Shown in pieces: positions 26,954 through 36,063 of a stretch of 64,000 nt of DNA. The position numbers were made by a program, and so were the translations under genes. The DNA comes from Kandleria vitulina DSM 20405. GTDB taxonomy: Bacteria; Bacillota_I; Bacilli_A; Erysipelotrichales; Coprobacillaceae. The number at the start of each line of letters is the position of its first letter. Position 1 is the stretch's first letter. The stretch lies in NCBI RefSeq assembly GCF_000702065.1, contig NZ_JNKN01000001.1, positions 124,001-188,000 on the forward strand, given 5' to 3'. Under the pieces are notes generated by a model. That model saw only the letters and a list, made by a program, of their open reading frames with translations. It searched no databases and had not been told where the DNA came from.

Positions 26954-27674
26954 AATACTTTCCTTTCAGATAGATTCTATCAAAGTTTTCTTCCTGCGTG
27001 ATGACCAGCTTCTGATTCTTGACAAGAACAAGAACCGAAAGAAATGTTACGACCGCAAAATAGCGATCCCCTTCATCAAAGAGATCTTCAAAATCGACAA
27101 GCTGCCCCTTCTTCATGCTGAAGAACGTTTCAATCTGTTCACATCTTTCCGCAATAGAAATTTCTACTCGGGCTACTTTTGATTCCAATGGCGACTGCGC
27201 CATTTTTCTTTTTAATATCTTCTGCATCGCAGAAATAAGATCATAGACTTCCAGATTATCAGGAAGCTGATCTTCTACTTCACTGCTGAACTGATCTAGT
27301 GTCGGCATCTTAGAAAACATCATTTGTCTTTGATTGTATGCTTCCTCAAATTCCTGAATCACTTCATTAATCTGATTCTTTTCGATCAGCTTTCTGATCA
27401 TTTCCTGACGTTTTTCTTCATAGTCATCTTCTTCATCAAGATGCTCTTTTGGCAAAAGCAGTCGACTCTTCATTTCAATAAGCCAGGCAGCCATCACAAG
27501 ATATTCAGACATCGCTTCTAAATAAGAAGGATCCATCGTTTCTATATATGCGAGATACTGATCACAGATGATGGAAACATCAAGATCAAGAAGATCCATA
27601 TTCTTCTCTTTAATAAGATGCAACAACAGATCCAGCGGTCCTGTAAATTCTTCTGTTTTTACCTGATATTCCAT
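26946..27674 (-). CDS. scpA: Segregation and condensation protein A (kleisin)
   Basis: Bridges the SMC heads and recruits ScpB. 242 aa from ATG 27674 after AAGGTGAG; the frame opens earlier at 27707 without support. The N-terminal FTGPLDLLLHLIKEKNMDLLDL and the C-terminal winged helix (VVTFLSVLVLVKN) are typical of the kleisin. Confidence 0.95.
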   Translation of the reverse strand: MEYQVKTEEFTGPLDLLLHLIKEKNMDLLDLDVSIICDQYLAYIETMDPSYLEAMSEYLVMAAWLIEMKSRLLLPKEHLDEEDDYEEKRQEMIRKLIEKNQINEVIQEFEEAYNQRQMMFSKMPTLDQFSSEVEDQLPDNLEVYDLISAMQKILKRKMAQSPLESKVARVEISIAERCEQIETFFSMKKGQLVDFEDLFDEGDRYFAVVTFLSVLVLVKNQKLVITQEENFDRIYLKGKYYE

Positions 27675-27710
27675 CTTCTCACCTTCTTTAGAAAACAATT
27701 TTAACAAAAA

Positions 27711-27731
27711 AAGCCTTAATATTTAAGACTT
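27711..27731 (-). terminator. Terminator after the 2-hydroxyacid dehydrogenase
   Basis: A 9-bp stem with one G-U pair (27711-27719 with 27723-27731) followed by a U run in the minus transcript. Confidence 0.7.
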
Positions 27732-27733
27732 TT

Positions 27734-28696
27734 TTACTCATTCACAACATTCCTTAATGTACCTTCAATAAACAATCGCACATTCTCATACACTTCATCA
27801 GCACATTTTTGTCTTGCTTCAACACTGCCCCATCCCACATGAGGAGTCAGAATTGCACGCTCAGGATATGTTAACTGTAATAGACCACTGCTTTTTTCAA
27901 GTGGTTCTTTTTCATAGACATCAAGACCTGCTCCGTAGATTTCTTCATTATTTAACGCCTTTACAAGCGCTTTTTCTTCTACGATAGGTCCTCTACCAAC
28001 ATTAATCAGGATAGCTGATGATTTCATCATCTTGAAGACCTCTTCATCAAAAAGATGATGCGTCTTATCAGTCAGCGGAGAATGAATAGAAATCACATCG
28101 CATTCACGACACAATTTTTCAAATGACACTCTCTCATATTCCTCCTTGCGATCCACTCCAGAAAAGGATGTATAAACCACTTCAGCACCAAACGCGGAAG
28201 CGATGGAAGCCACCTTGCGTCCGATTGCACCAAGTCCGACAATTCCCCAGCGCAAAGAAGAAAGGGTGTGGAACGGATTTCCAAAATATGAGAATGCCCC
28301 ACTTTCGCTGTAAGCGCCGCTTTTAACATAACCGTCATAATGAGAAAGGCGTTCTACTAAACTTAACGCCATAGTCATCGTCAGCTGCGCGACCGCATCC
28401 GTCGAATAGCCTGACACATTCTCGACCACAATGCCTTTCTCTTTAGCATATTCGAGATCGACATTGTTGGCTCCAGTGGCTGTTAAGGCAATCAATTTAA
28501 GATGCGGACAGCTGTCGATGACTTCTTTATTAAAAAGATTCTTATTCGTAATGACAATTTCCGCATCCTTAGCGTAATTAATAACCTGATCCTGGGTTAC
28601 ATGTTCATAGAAGGAGATATCTTCAAAGTTATTGAACTTCTCTAGATCAACATCTTCTCCTAGTGTTTCTTTTTGTAGAAATACAATCTTAGACAT
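27734..28696 (-). CDS. D-2-hydroxyacid dehydrogenase
   Basis: 320 aa, an NAD-dependent D-2-hydroxyacid dehydrogenase, closest in feel to hydroxypyruvate/glycerate dehydrogenases. Start ATG 28696 lies nine bases after GGAGG; an ATG at 28705 is too close to that site. The NAD fold has GLGAIGRKVA; catalytic Arg in VGRGPIV, Glu in the following segment and His in LTPHVGWGS. It overlaps the 3' end of the metallophosphoesterase gene by 8 bases. The real substrate cannot be read from sequence. Confidence 0.9.
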   Translation of the reverse strand: MSKIVFLQKETLGEDVDLEKFNNFEDISFYEHVTQDQVINYAKDAEIVITNKNLFNKEVIDSCPHLKLIALTATGANNVDLEYAKEKGIVVENVSGYSTDAVAQLTMTMALSLVERLSHYDGYVKSGAYSESGAFSYFGNPFHTLSSLRWGIVGLGAIGRKVASIASAFGAEVVYTSFSGVDRKEEYERVSFEKLCRECDVISIHSPLTDKTHHLFDEEVFKMMKSSAILINVGRGPIVEEKALVKALNNEEIYGAGLDVYEKEPLEKSSGLLQLTYPERAILTPHVGWGSVEARQKCADEVYENVRLFIEGTLRNVVNE

Positions 28697-30137
28697 GTTT
28701 TTCATCCTCCATAATATAGATTTCTATACGAGAACGATTAGTCTTTAATCGATCGATATAGAAAATAAAGCATACTGACATCTTATTGTTTATATAATCA
28801 TATTTCAATAGATTATAAGAAAGATATTTGCTTTTCTCTTCCTTGAGACCCCCACCGGTCGCACTTCCTGCCGAAATAATATAAGCGTGATCCTTTTTCA
28901 TGAAGAAAGGAATGTGCTTATGACCGTGCAGGACATAACGAATACGCTGTCTTTTCAGCCAGCTGATAAAGATGGGCGCATCGATGAGCGCTTTGCTTGA
29001 ATCAAGCAGTTTTCCTAGTATTGCTTTTTCTTTAAAAGCGACCTTCAAGAAATCCGCTTTCCCGACCTTGTAGACATGATGATGCAATAATACAACTGGG
29101 GTATAGTCTTCAAGATGATCAACTGTCGAAAGTTCTTCTTCTATTTCATAAAGCTGACGTGAACCAACGGCCCCTCTTGCAAGTGACCCTTGTGAATTGG
29201 AATCGATTTTTATCAGGATGATCTTATCATCTTCTAAAATCTTGATCTTATCCCCTAAAAGATAAGCGATAACCTTGGACTTCTGTCCACCTCCAATATT
29301 GACCCCATGTACAATCATATCATGATTGCCAAGCACAAAAGTTACATCAGTGTGATATCGCTTTTTAAGACTGGTCATAAAATCATTAGCTTTATACATG
29401 TTCTTCTTGCTTGGTGAATTCATCAGATCACCTGTAATGATCGTCTTTAGCTTATGATCACTATGAAGATAAGGCATCAAGGCATTGAGTGAATCATAAA
29501 GAGCATCCAGCTGTCTGCTCTTTTTAGCAGGCCCTAAATGAAGATCACTTAAATGAAGATAATAACTATTATGGGTTCTTTTATTCTTGTAGAGCTGATC
29601 ACTGTTGATAAATGCTTTTAGCTTTTCAATATCGTCTTGTGAACGCATTGGAAAGAATGTGGATTGTCCTTCAGTAAAGATCAATGCGCCTGGCCATTTA
29701 TCAATGTTTAATATTGCATCAAGACATCCTGGGAAAGGATCATCCATAACCAGATGTGTTTCATCGATCTTATAGTTGATATTATGTATCATCACATGAG
29801 GATCATCCCACGAGAAAGTTGGCCATGGTTCCTCATTGACACCGGGGAAGAAAATAATATGCGTCATAGGCGCATATTTACTTCTTATTTCATTAATTTC
29901 TTCACGGAGATCACCATGTAGAACGTGTCTTACCTCATTTACTGAATTAAAAGATTTCGCAACAGAAAATATAGTCTGGTCAATGATATTAAATGAAGGC
30001 ATGTATATATCATGATGAAACAGCCATTCACGAAAATAACAGAAATGTTCATATGTTTCAAAAACATCTCTCATGAAGGCTGTATCTTGCCCGTATATCA
30101 TATTATAGAAAATGTTAATACAATCAAATTCATTCAT
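28689..30137 (-). CDS. Calcineurin-like metallophosphoesterase with an unrecognised N-terminal domain
   Basis: 482 aa. The C-terminal part (about residues 195-470) is a metallophosphoesterase: HLSDLHLG, TGDLMNS, LGNHD, LLHHHVY and VLHGHKHIP give the full two-metal site. The first ~190 residues match nothing I know. They look like an alpha/beta domain with a hydrophobic strand MTHIIFFPGVNEEPW, then PGALIFTEGQST. No signal peptide or membrane helix, so it is cytoplasmic. Start ATG 30137 follows GGTGGTC. It overlaps the downstream dehydrogenase gene. Confidence 0.85.
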   Translation of the reverse strand: MNEFDCINIFYNMIYGQDTAFMRDVFETYEHFCYFREWLFHHDIYMPSFNIIDQTIFSVAKSFNSVNEVRHVLHGDLREEINEIRSKYAPMTHIIFFPGVNEEPWPTFSWDDPHVMIHNINYKIDETHLVMDDPFPGCLDAILNIDKWPGALIFTEGQSTFFPMRSQDDIEKLKAFINSDQLYKNKRTHNSYYLHLSDLHLGPAKKSRQLDALYDSLNALMPYLHSDHKLKTIITGDLMNSPSKKNMYKANDFMTSLKKRYHTDVTFVLGNHDMIVHGVNIGGGQKSKVIAYLLGDKIKILEDDKIILIKIDSNSQGSLARGAVGSRQLYEIEEELSTVDHLEDYTPVVLLHHHVYKVGKADFLKVAFKEKAILGKLLDSSKALIDAPIFISWLKRQRIRYVLHGHKHIPFFMKKDHAYIISAGSATGGGLKEEKSKYLSYNLLKYDYINNKMSVCFIFYIDRLKTNRSRIEIYIMEDEKHV

Positions 30138-30182
30138 ATGACCACCATCCTTGTTTCTATTTTATCAATATTAAAAAAAAGA

Positions 30183-30204
30183 AAAAAGGGCATAAGCCCT
30201 TTTT
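30183..30204 (-). terminator. asnS terminator
   Basis: A 9-bp stem AAAAAGGGC/GCCCTTTTT with loop ATAA, followed by a U run. It ends the DUF402-tsa-rex-asnS operon. Confidence 0.8.
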
Positions 30205-30206
30205 CA

Positions 30207-31601
30207 TTAGAATTTAAGATTACGTGGAGTACGTGGGAATGGTTCAGTATCTCTGATATTGCCCATACCTGTCAAGTACATTAAGAAACGGTCAAATCCA
30301 AGACCAAATCCGGCATGTTTACATCCACCGAAACGACGTAAGTCCATATACCACTGAAGTGTATCAGTTGTCATGTTCTTTTCTTTCATCATTGCTTCAA
30401 GAACATCGTAACGTTCTTCTCTCTGGCTTCCACCAACTAATTCACCGATACCTGGTACAAGAAGGTCACAAGCTGCAACTGTCTTCTTGTCATCGTTTAA
30501 TCTCATGTAGAATGCCTTGATATCTTTTGGATAATCAGTTAAGAATACTGGACCTTTAACGATTTCTTCACAGATGTATTTTTCATGTTCAGCATTTAAA
30601 TCCATACCCCAGTATACTTTATTTTCAAACTTCACACCATTAGCGATTGCTTCTTCAAGATATTCAATAGCTTTTGTATATGTCATACGTTCAAAGTGTG
30701 AATCTCTGACATGTGTGATTCTCTTAATACATTCTTTATCAATTCTTTGTTCAAAGAATTTCATTTCTTCAGGTGCATTATCTAATACATACTGAATACA
30801 GTATTTTACCATATCTTCGATAAGATCCATATCATCTTCAAGATCAGCGAAAGCAATTTCAGGTTCTACCATCCAGAATTCGCTGGCATGTCTAGTCGTA
30901 TTAGAATTTTCAGCTCTGAAGGCAGGACCGAATGTATAAACATCTCTAAATGCCATAGCGAATGCTTCTACATGAAGCTGTCCAGTTACTGTCAAGTATG
31001 CTTCTTTACCAAAGAAGTCATTTTCAAAATCATCGTTGTCGATAGTAGTCGCTCTAAACATTTCTCCAGCACCTTCACCATCGTTACCAGTGATGATTGG
31101 TGTATGCACATAAATAAATCCCTGTGACTGGAAGAATTCATGGATAGCCATTGATAAGATAGAACGTAATCTAAACATAGCGTAGAATGTATTTGCTCTT
31201 GGTCTTAAATGAGGAATTTCTCTTAAGAATTCAAATGAAGTTCTCTTCTTCTGTAATGGGTAATCTTCATCGCAGCTTCCTTCTACTTCAATTGCAGTAG
31301 CAACAATTTCAAATGGCTGTTTAGCTTCTGGAGTGATTTTAAGCTTACCGGTAACGTGGATTGATGAACCAGTTGAAATATGGGCAACTTCTTCAGCGTT
31401 CTTTAATGTTTCCTTTTCATAAACAATCTGGCAGTTTCTAAAATAAGTTCCATCGCTTAAGGCGATAAATCCGATTTTACCGCTATTTCTATTTGTTCTT
31501 ACCCAACCTTCTAATTCAACGTATTCTAAACTATCAGTTTCCATTGGCTGGTTTGATAGAATCATTTCATATAATTCTCTTACTGTAATAAATTCAAACA
31601 T
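30207..31601 (-). CDS. asnS: Asparaginyl-tRNA synthetase
   Basis: Charges tRNA-Asn. 464 aa from ATG 31601, eight bases after AGGAG. An earlier ATG (31619) lies in the end of rex. N-terminal OB anticodon-binding domain (about residues 15-110), then the class II core with motif 2 around FGPAFRAEN and motif 3 [15 protein letters not shown]. Four bases separate it from rex, so it is the last gene of the t6A/rex operon. Confidence 0.97.
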   Translation of the reverse strand: MFEFITVRELYEMILSNQPMETDSLEYVELEGWVRTNRNSGKIGFIALSDGTYFRNCQIVYEKETLKNAEEVAHISTGSSIHVTGKLKITPEAKQPFEIVATAIEVEGSCDEDYPLQKKRTSFEFLREIPHLRPRANTFYAMFRLRSILSMAIHEFFQSQGFIYVHTPIITGNDGEGAGEMFRATTIDNDDFENDFFGKEAYLTVTGQLHVEAFAMAFRDVYTFGPAFRAENSNTTRHASEFWMVEPEIAFADLEDDMDLIEDMVKYCIQYVLDNAPEEMKFFEQRIDKECIKRITHVRDSHFERMTYTKAIEYLEEAIANGVKFENKVYWGMDLNAEHEKYICEEIVKGPVFLTDYPKDIKAFYMRLNDDKKTVAACDLLVPGIGELVGGSQREERYDVLEAMMKEKNMTTDTLQWYMDLRRFGGCKHAGFGLGFDRFLMYLTGMGNIRDTEPFPRTPRNLKF

Positions 31602-31605
31602 TTTT

Positions 31606-32253
31606 TTACTCCTCTTCATTTGCTTTCGCTTTCATTTTAAGTTCGAGTTCCTGAATTGCCACAACAACATCTACATTCTGTACTTCGACTCCTTCAGGAA
31701 CAGTAAAGTGGCTGTGAGTAAAGTCTACAATACCTTTTACTCCAAGCTTTACTAATCGATCTACTACACTTTGCACATCTTCTGAAATGGCGAGAATGGC
31801 AATCTTGCACTCTTTAGGGAATGATGATTCAAGATCTTCAATATTTCTAATCTCTACCCCAAATCTTTCTCCGATAATATTTTTATCACGATCATAAGCA
31901 CAGACAATCTTGCCGACCGTGTATTTCCATCTGTTGTATTTTAATATGGCACTTCCAAGATTACCGACACCAAGAAGGATGATTGGTTCATCTAGTCCTA
32001 ATCCCAACACTTCACTTAAGGCATCAATAATATGTGTTGTATCGTAGCCATATCCGCGTTTTCCAAGAGTTTCCTTCTGAGGAAGAAAACCAAAATCTCT
32101 TCTGATTGTTGTATCCTGGATATGCGTTACTTCTGAAAGTTCACTAGAAAGAAAACTTTCCTTTCCAGCCTGTCCCATTGTACGTAATGCTTTTAGATAA
32201 ATTGGAAAACGTGCCATTGTCGCACGTGAAATTTTCTGTTTCTTTTCCACCAT
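31606..32253 (-). CDS. rex: Redox-sensing repressor Rex
   Basis: Binds DNA when NADH is low and represses fermentation and NADH-using genes. 215 aa: an N-terminal winged helix (about residues 1-85, [13 protein letters not shown] and TIRRDFGFL) and a Rossmann domain with [10 protein letters not shown]. It starts three bases after tsaD and ends four before asnS. The alcohol dehydrogenase at 57396 is a plausible kind of target, but no Rex operator was identified. Confidence 0.95.
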   Translation of the reverse strand: MVEKKQKISRATMARFPIYLKALRTMGQAGKESFLSSELSEVTHIQDTTIRRDFGFLPQKETLGKRGYGYDTTHIIDALSEVLGLGLDEPIILLGVGNLGSAILKYNRWKYTVGKIVCAYDRDKNIIGERFGVEIRNIEDLESSFPKECKIAILAISEDVQSVVDRLVKLGVKGIVDFTHSHFTVPEGVEVQNVDVVVAIQELELKMKAKANEEE

Positions 32254-32256
32254 AAA

Positions 32257-33258
32257 CTATCCTACACTTTCCTCTTCAAGATCATAATGTGGTTTCACGC
32301 TTATATCAAGCTCTGAAAACTTCTCATGACGATACATGACGCTTGCTGCTGAAGCAATCATAGCCGCATTATCTGTACAGTATTTCATCGGTGGGAAGAT
32401 AACAGGAACGGGGCTCTTGGCCATCTTTTCTCTTAATCCCTTATTTGCGCTTACACCACCAGCTACAATGATTTCTTTTACATTAAGATCCACTGCTGCC
32501 TTAATGGCTTTTGTACTTAACACTTCCACAGCAACATCCTGGAATGTACAAGCTAAATCATTCTTTCTGACTTCTTCTCCACGCTGTTCAAACTTATGAT
32601 TTAAATTGATAACAGCACTCTTCAATCCACTAAAACTAAAATTATAGCTGTCATCTAGAAGCGGTACTGGAAGATCGTAAGTATGTTCACCTAAGTGTGC
32701 CATACGATCGATTTCTGGTCCTCCAGGATAAGGGAGATGAAGTACTCTTCCGACCTTATCATAAGCTTCTCCGATTGCATCATCATATGTTGTTCCTACG
32801 ACTTCAAAATTAAACTCGCTTTTCATATAGACAAGTTCTGTATGTCCCCCTGATACGACAAGGGCAAGACATGGATAATGAATTGTATTCTCAATTGCGT
32901 TGGCATAAATATGCCCAGCAATATGATGTACGCCAATAAGCGGCTTATTAGTCGCAATAGCTAAAGTCTTCGCTTCCTGCATCCCAACATGAAGCGATCC
33001 GACTAATCCTGGACCTTTTGTGACAGCTATTGCATCCACATCATCAATTGTGATATTGGCAGTACGTAAAGCTTCCTTCAACACTGTTGAAACGCATTCT
33101 ACATGCTTTCTGCTGGCAATTTCTGGAACTACTCCACCATACTGCTTATGTATATCAATCTGTGATGCAACGACATTGGCCAATAATTCTTTTTCATCTT
33201 TAAGAATTGCGACACTCATTTCATCACAGCTTGATTCAATAGCTAAAATCGTTGCCAT
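32257..33258 (-). CDS. tsaD: tRNA N6-threonylcarbamoyladenosine synthase TsaD
   Basis: Transfers the threonylcarbamoyl group to A37 of ANN-reading tRNAs. About 333 aa with the metal site HHIAGH (H-x3-H), the N-terminal ILAIESSCDE and the ATP-binding VVSGGHTELV. ATG 33258 gives the family N-terminus; an ATG six bases earlier is possible. Overlaps rimI by about 23 bases. Confidence 0.96.
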   Translation of the reverse strand: MATILAIESSCDEMSVAILKDEKELLANVVASQIDIHKQYGGVVPEIASRKHVECVSTVLKEALRTANITIDDVDAIAVTKGPGLVGSLHVGMQEAKTLAIATNKPLIGVHHIAGHIYANAIENTIHYPCLALVVSGGHTELVYMKSEFNFEVVGTTYDDAIGEAYDKVGRVLHLPYPGGPEIDRMAHLGEHTYDLPVPLLDDSYNFSFSGLKSAVINLNHKFEQRGEEVRKNDLACTFQDVAVEVLSTKAIKAAVDLNVKEIIVAGGVSANKGLREKMAKSPVPVIFPPMKYCTDNAAMIASAASVMYRHEKFSELDISVKPHYDLEEESVG

Positions 33259-33703
33259 AGTCATCCAACCTTTCTTTAATCATGAGATATGCATCTTCAT
33301 GATTATCTACATAATAATTCTTACGAATAGCTTTTTCTTCAAAACCAAAAGACTTATAGAGTCCAATCGCTACCTTGTTAGAAACTCTCACTTCAAGATC
33401 ACACTTTTCACAACCGTGAAGCGCAGCCCTCATAAGTGCATAGCCAAGCAGTTTCTTGGAAAGATGTTCTCCCTGTCTTTTTTTAGAAATGCCAATCGTT
33501 GTGACAGTTGCCTGTTCATAAACAAACCACATGCCAATATATCCAATTATTTCTTTATCTTCAAGTACAAAATAATGAGCAAAGCCATTATTTTCTATTT
33601 CTCTAAGATAATCTTCCTTCTTCCATGAAGAATGAGGAAAAAGCTCCTCTTCCAACTTCATGACAGAAGCAAGATCATCCACTTTCATTGCTCTTATATG
33701 CAT
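33236..33703 (-). CDS. rimI: Ribosomal-protein S18-alanine N-acetyltransferase RimI
   Basis: A 155-aa GNAT acetyltransferase. Acetyl-CoA site is the KKRQGEHLSKKLL segment (R/Q-x-x-G-x-G/A type, here RQGEHL), followed by LEVRVSNKVAIGLYKSFGFEE. Sits between tsaB and tsaD with overlaps on both sides, the standard rimI position in t6A operons. Confidence 0.9.
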   Translation of the reverse strand: MHIRAMKVDDLASVMKLEEELFPHSSWKKEDYLREIENNGFAHYFVLEDKEIIGYIGMWFVYEQATVTTIGISKKRQGEHLSKKLLGYALMRAALHGCEKCDLEVRVSNKVAIGLYKSFGFEEKAIRKNYYVDNHEDAYLMIKERLDDYGNDFSY

Positions 33704-34299
33704 GCCTTCTTCGCCTCTACATTTTTAATATAGGTTGGCGTTAATGCATCCACATATTCTTCAGCCTCTACATTTAAAGAAAGCTGATAGATATTATTGC
33801 ATAGATCAGCTTCTTCAGGATCTACTCCTAAAAGTGAAGTCTGTCCTACAAATGAAAAATCAGGGTACTGCTGTTTTAAAGCCAAGGCTTCTTCATAAGT
33901 ACACATCATTTCTTCCATCAATGGTTTTCCTTGATCATAGACACAAGCAAATACCTTCTTGCTGCGGGCATCAATAATAGAAATAGCTTTCTTATTTCCA
34001 GCATAGGCAGCTAAAGAAGAAACTGTCTTGATCTTAACTGGCGCAATCGCTGCTAATGTTTTAGCAATAGTCATAGCTACACGTACCCCTGTATAAGACC
34101 CTGGACCTTTCGTAATAATCATTTCATCCACGCTTCTTAATGAAAGGTCATGTCTTTCAATTAAACTATGAAGTACCGGAATGGCATCTTCCGATTGTCT
34201 TTTTGTCCCTATTTTCTGATAAGCATCCAACATCTTTCCGTCTTTAAAAAGACCGACAGATAAATACTGATTGCTTGTATCCATCACTACACTAATCAT
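33694..34299 (-). CDS. tsaB: t6A synthesis protein TsaB
   Basis: The inactive TsaD homologue that scaffolds the TsaBDE complex. About 201 aa from ATG 34299, six bases after AGGAGG. The earlier ATG at 34314 has no site. The N-terminal actin-like fold VVMDTSNQYLSVGL and ITKGPGSYTGVRVAM are characteristic. Overlaps tsaE by 8 bases and rimI by 10. Confidence 0.95.
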   Translation of the reverse strand: MISVVMDTSNQYLSVGLFKDGKMLDAYQKIGTKRQSEDAIPVLHSLIERHDLSLRSVDEMIITKGPGSYTGVRVAMTIAKTLAAIAPVKIKTVSSLAAYAGNKKAISIIDARSKKVFACVYDQGKPLMEEMMCTYEEALALKQQYPDFSFVGQTSLLGVDPEEADLCNNIYQLSLNVEAEEYVDALTPTYIKNVEAKKACI

Positions 34300-34738
34300 G
34301 ACAAACCTCCTCAACGAGCTTTACATATCTCTCTCCGACAGGATGGAATATAATGCGTCGTGACTGATCTTCATTTTTTCTTATTTCAATTTCTAATCGT
34401 TCTTCAGGAAGAAGATCTTCAATATACATTGGCCATTCAATAACACAGATGCCATCATCGTCGATCATTTCTTCAAAGCCTAGATCGTCATCGCTATCTT
34501 CTAGACGATAAGCATCAAAATGATATAAGGTCTTATCTCCTTCATAGATCTTAACAATAGTAAATGTTGGAGAATTAATAATCTTCTTGATTCCAAGACC
34601 TCTTCCAATACCTTTAGTTAACGTTGTCTTGCCTGCTCCTAATTCACCAGTAAGCGTAATGACACTGTGTGATTCTAACGCTTTACCAAGCTTTTCACCA
34701 AAAGCAATCATGTCAGCTTCATTATGAAATGTTAACAT
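34292..34738 (-). CDS. tsaE: t6A synthesis ATPase TsaE
   Basis: 148 aa P-loop ATPase that drives the TsaBD cycle. Walker A GELGAGKTTLTKG, then SPTFTIVKIYEG and HFDAYRLED, are the family pattern. Shares one base with the stop codon of the DUF402 gene. TsaC, which makes the threonylcarbamoyl-AMP, is not in the window. Confidence 0.95.
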   Translation of the reverse strand: MLTFHNEADMIAFGEKLGKALESHSVITLTGELGAGKTTLTKGIGRGLGIKKIINSPTFTIVKIYEGDKTLYHFDAYRLEDSDDDLGFEEMIDDDGICVIEWPMYIEDLLPEERLEIEIRKNEDQSRRIIFHPVGERYVKLVEEVCHD

Positions 34739-35277
34739 TATACTTTCTCCTTTTCACTTTTCAGATAAGCATCATACCATTTCTCCGCAAATCCCGGTCT
34801 AAATGGACCTTCCATATTCTCTGTCATTTCAATAAGAATATCTAGCTGTTCACGGAAGATGTGATCCAACTCATCCGAATATCCATATAGTTTTTTATGG
34901 CTAGCATATTCTGCCTCATCAAGAACTTTATAATGGTAATCTGGGAACACTTTTAAATCGAGATCATAATCGATATATTTAAGAGCTTCTCCATCATAAA
35001 GAGTTGGAGATGCGATATTGCAGTAATAAAAAACGCCATTTTTTCTAATCATACAAATGACATTGAACCATTTATCCTTTGGAAAATAACAAATGGCTGG
35101 CTCCCTTGTAAACCAAGTACGACCATCGCTCTCAGTAACCATCGTCCTATTATTTATAGAAATAAAATGCTGATCTGTCTCTTCTAGAATAACTGTATGA
35201 GACCAGCTCCGGTGAGGTTTCCCATCATGCTTATAACAATGGATCAGCTGCTTTGATCCAACAAACGCTTCATTCAT
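34738..35277 (-). CDS. DUF402 nucleotide phosphatase (NtdP-like)
   Basis: 179 aa of the DUF402 family; the Bacillus/Staphylococcus relatives (YgaC/NtdP) hydrolyse nucleoside di- and triphosphates. Typical features are KHDGKPHRSW, then KWFNVICMIRKNGVFYYCNIASP, YDLDLKVFPD with acidic metal ligands, and FRPGFAEKWYDAYL. ATG 35277 has GAGGT six bases upstream; an ATG at 35283 would be too close to it. First gene of the tsaE-tsaB-rimI-tsaD-rex-asnS unit, with a TATAAT at 35306-35311. Confidence 0.85.
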   Translation of the reverse strand: MNEAFVGSKQLIHCYKHDGKPHRSWSHTVILEETDQHFISINNRTMVTESDGRTWFTREPAICYFPKDKWFNVICMIRKNGVFYYCNIASPTLYDGEALKYIDYDLDLKVFPDYHYKVLDEAEYASHKKLYGYSDELDHIFREQLDILIEMTENMEGPFRPGFAEKWYDAYLKSEKEKV

Positions 35278-35352
35278 TTCCATACCTCATTTCACATTCA
35301 TGGCTATTATACACGTTTTCTCTTGTTTTTACTAGAAAATCATATATGAAAA

Positions 35353-35373
35353 AAGAAGGCTTTACGCCTTCTT
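35353..35373 (-). terminator. thiT terminator
   Basis: An 8-bp stem AAGAAGGC/GCCTTCTT with the thiT stop codon at the loop, followed by a U run in the minus transcript. Confidence 0.75.
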
Positions 35374-35871
35374 CATTTTTAATACTTTTTCTAGTCTAGG
35401 ATAGAGAATCATAAAGAGAATAACACAGGCTACAAGTGTTCCTACATTATAAGGAACATTGTAAGTTAAATTCCCTTTTAGAGGTGTCTTAAACTGATAC
35501 CATCCAGCAATAAGATGTGAGATTGTCTTAAGTACCATAGCTACGACAATTCCTACTGGAAAATGTTTAATTGATGGCACAATTGCGGCAACTCCACATA
35601 ATACCATCGGGATCACGTAATCAAAAGCAACTGAGTAAGGACCATAGAATGTGGCTAACCCCAAAGCAAAATGAAGACCACAGCACACAAGTCCTACAAC
35701 TGCTCCATAAAGCGGACCAAGCAAATAAGAACAAAGAAAGATAGCGACTAGCGAAAAGGCTACGTTTCCTCCTTGTGGCATGCTTGGTGTAAATTTCGTT
35801 AAGAATTCTAGTACAATCTGCATTGCTGCAAACATGGCCATCAGTGTCATGGCTTTAGTGTCTAATTTCAT
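35362..35871 (-). CDS. thiT: Thiamine transporter ThiT (ECF S component)
   Basis: The substrate-binding subunit of an ECF thiamine importer. 169 aa, about six hydrophobic helices. The preceding TPP riboswitch fixes the substrate class. ThiT landmarks: an N-terminal AMFAAMQIVLEFLTKF, PQGGNVAFSLVAIFL (a glycine-rich loop 1), and HLIAGWYQF, a likely thiamine-stacking Trp. Start ATG 35871 follows AAGGGGG. The shared EcfA1/A2/T module must be elsewhere. Confidence 0.93.
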   Translation of the reverse strand: MKLDTKAMTLMAMFAAMQIVLEFLTKFTPSMPQGGNVAFSLVAIFLCSYLLGPLYGAVVGLVCCGLHFALGLATFYGPYSVAFDYVIPMVLCGVAAIVPSIKHFPVGIVVAMVLKTISHLIAGWYQFKTPLKGNLTYNVPYNVGTLVACVILFMILYPRLEKVLKMKKA

Positions 35872-35910
35872 TATTTTTCCCCCTTATAAATATATAAGAA
35901 GCCAACAAAC

Positions 35911-35940
35911 AAAAAAGGCTCCACATACAGTGAAGCCTTT
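35911..35940 (-). terminator. Riboswitch-controlled terminator before thiT
   Basis: Minus-strand AAAGGCTTCAC pairs with GTGGAGCCTTT (one G-U pair, loop TGTAT) and is followed by six U. It sits directly downstream of the TPP aptamer, so it is the likely expression platform. Confidence 0.85.
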
Positions 35941-35947
35941 GATATCT

Positions 35948-36030
35948 CGATTTGCACTCTCTACGCTGGCACTACCCAGTTCAGATCATAAGGGTCACTC
36001 TCAGCCTTGCGGCACCCCTGGCTTCTCATT
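35948..36030 (-). ncRNA. TPP riboswitch (THI element)
   Basis: Minus-strand sequence contains the conserved aptamer blocks CAGGGGTGCC, GGCTGAGAGTGACCC, TTATGATCTGAACTGG and GTAGTGCCAGCGTAG in order. TPP binding is expected to favour the terminator at 35911-35940 and switch off thiT. Transcription starts within a few bases of the aptamer. Confidence 0.97.
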
Positions 36031-36031
36031 G

Positions 36032-36060
36032 ATTATATATGTTCTAACACATTATTTCAA
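36032..36060 (-). promoter_or_regulatory. Promoter of the TPP riboswitch-thiT unit
   Basis: TTGAAA (36055-36060), 17-nt spacer, TATAAT (36032-36037) on the minus strand, directly downstream of the surface-protein stop at 36064. Confidence 0.85.
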
Positions 36061-36063
36061 TCA

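Noticed and set aside
33020-33628. A 202-codon plus-strand frame opposite tsaD and rimI
   Set aside because: It lies fully antisense to two well-supported genes, lacks a ribosome binding site and has low-complexity composition. It is a shadow frame.
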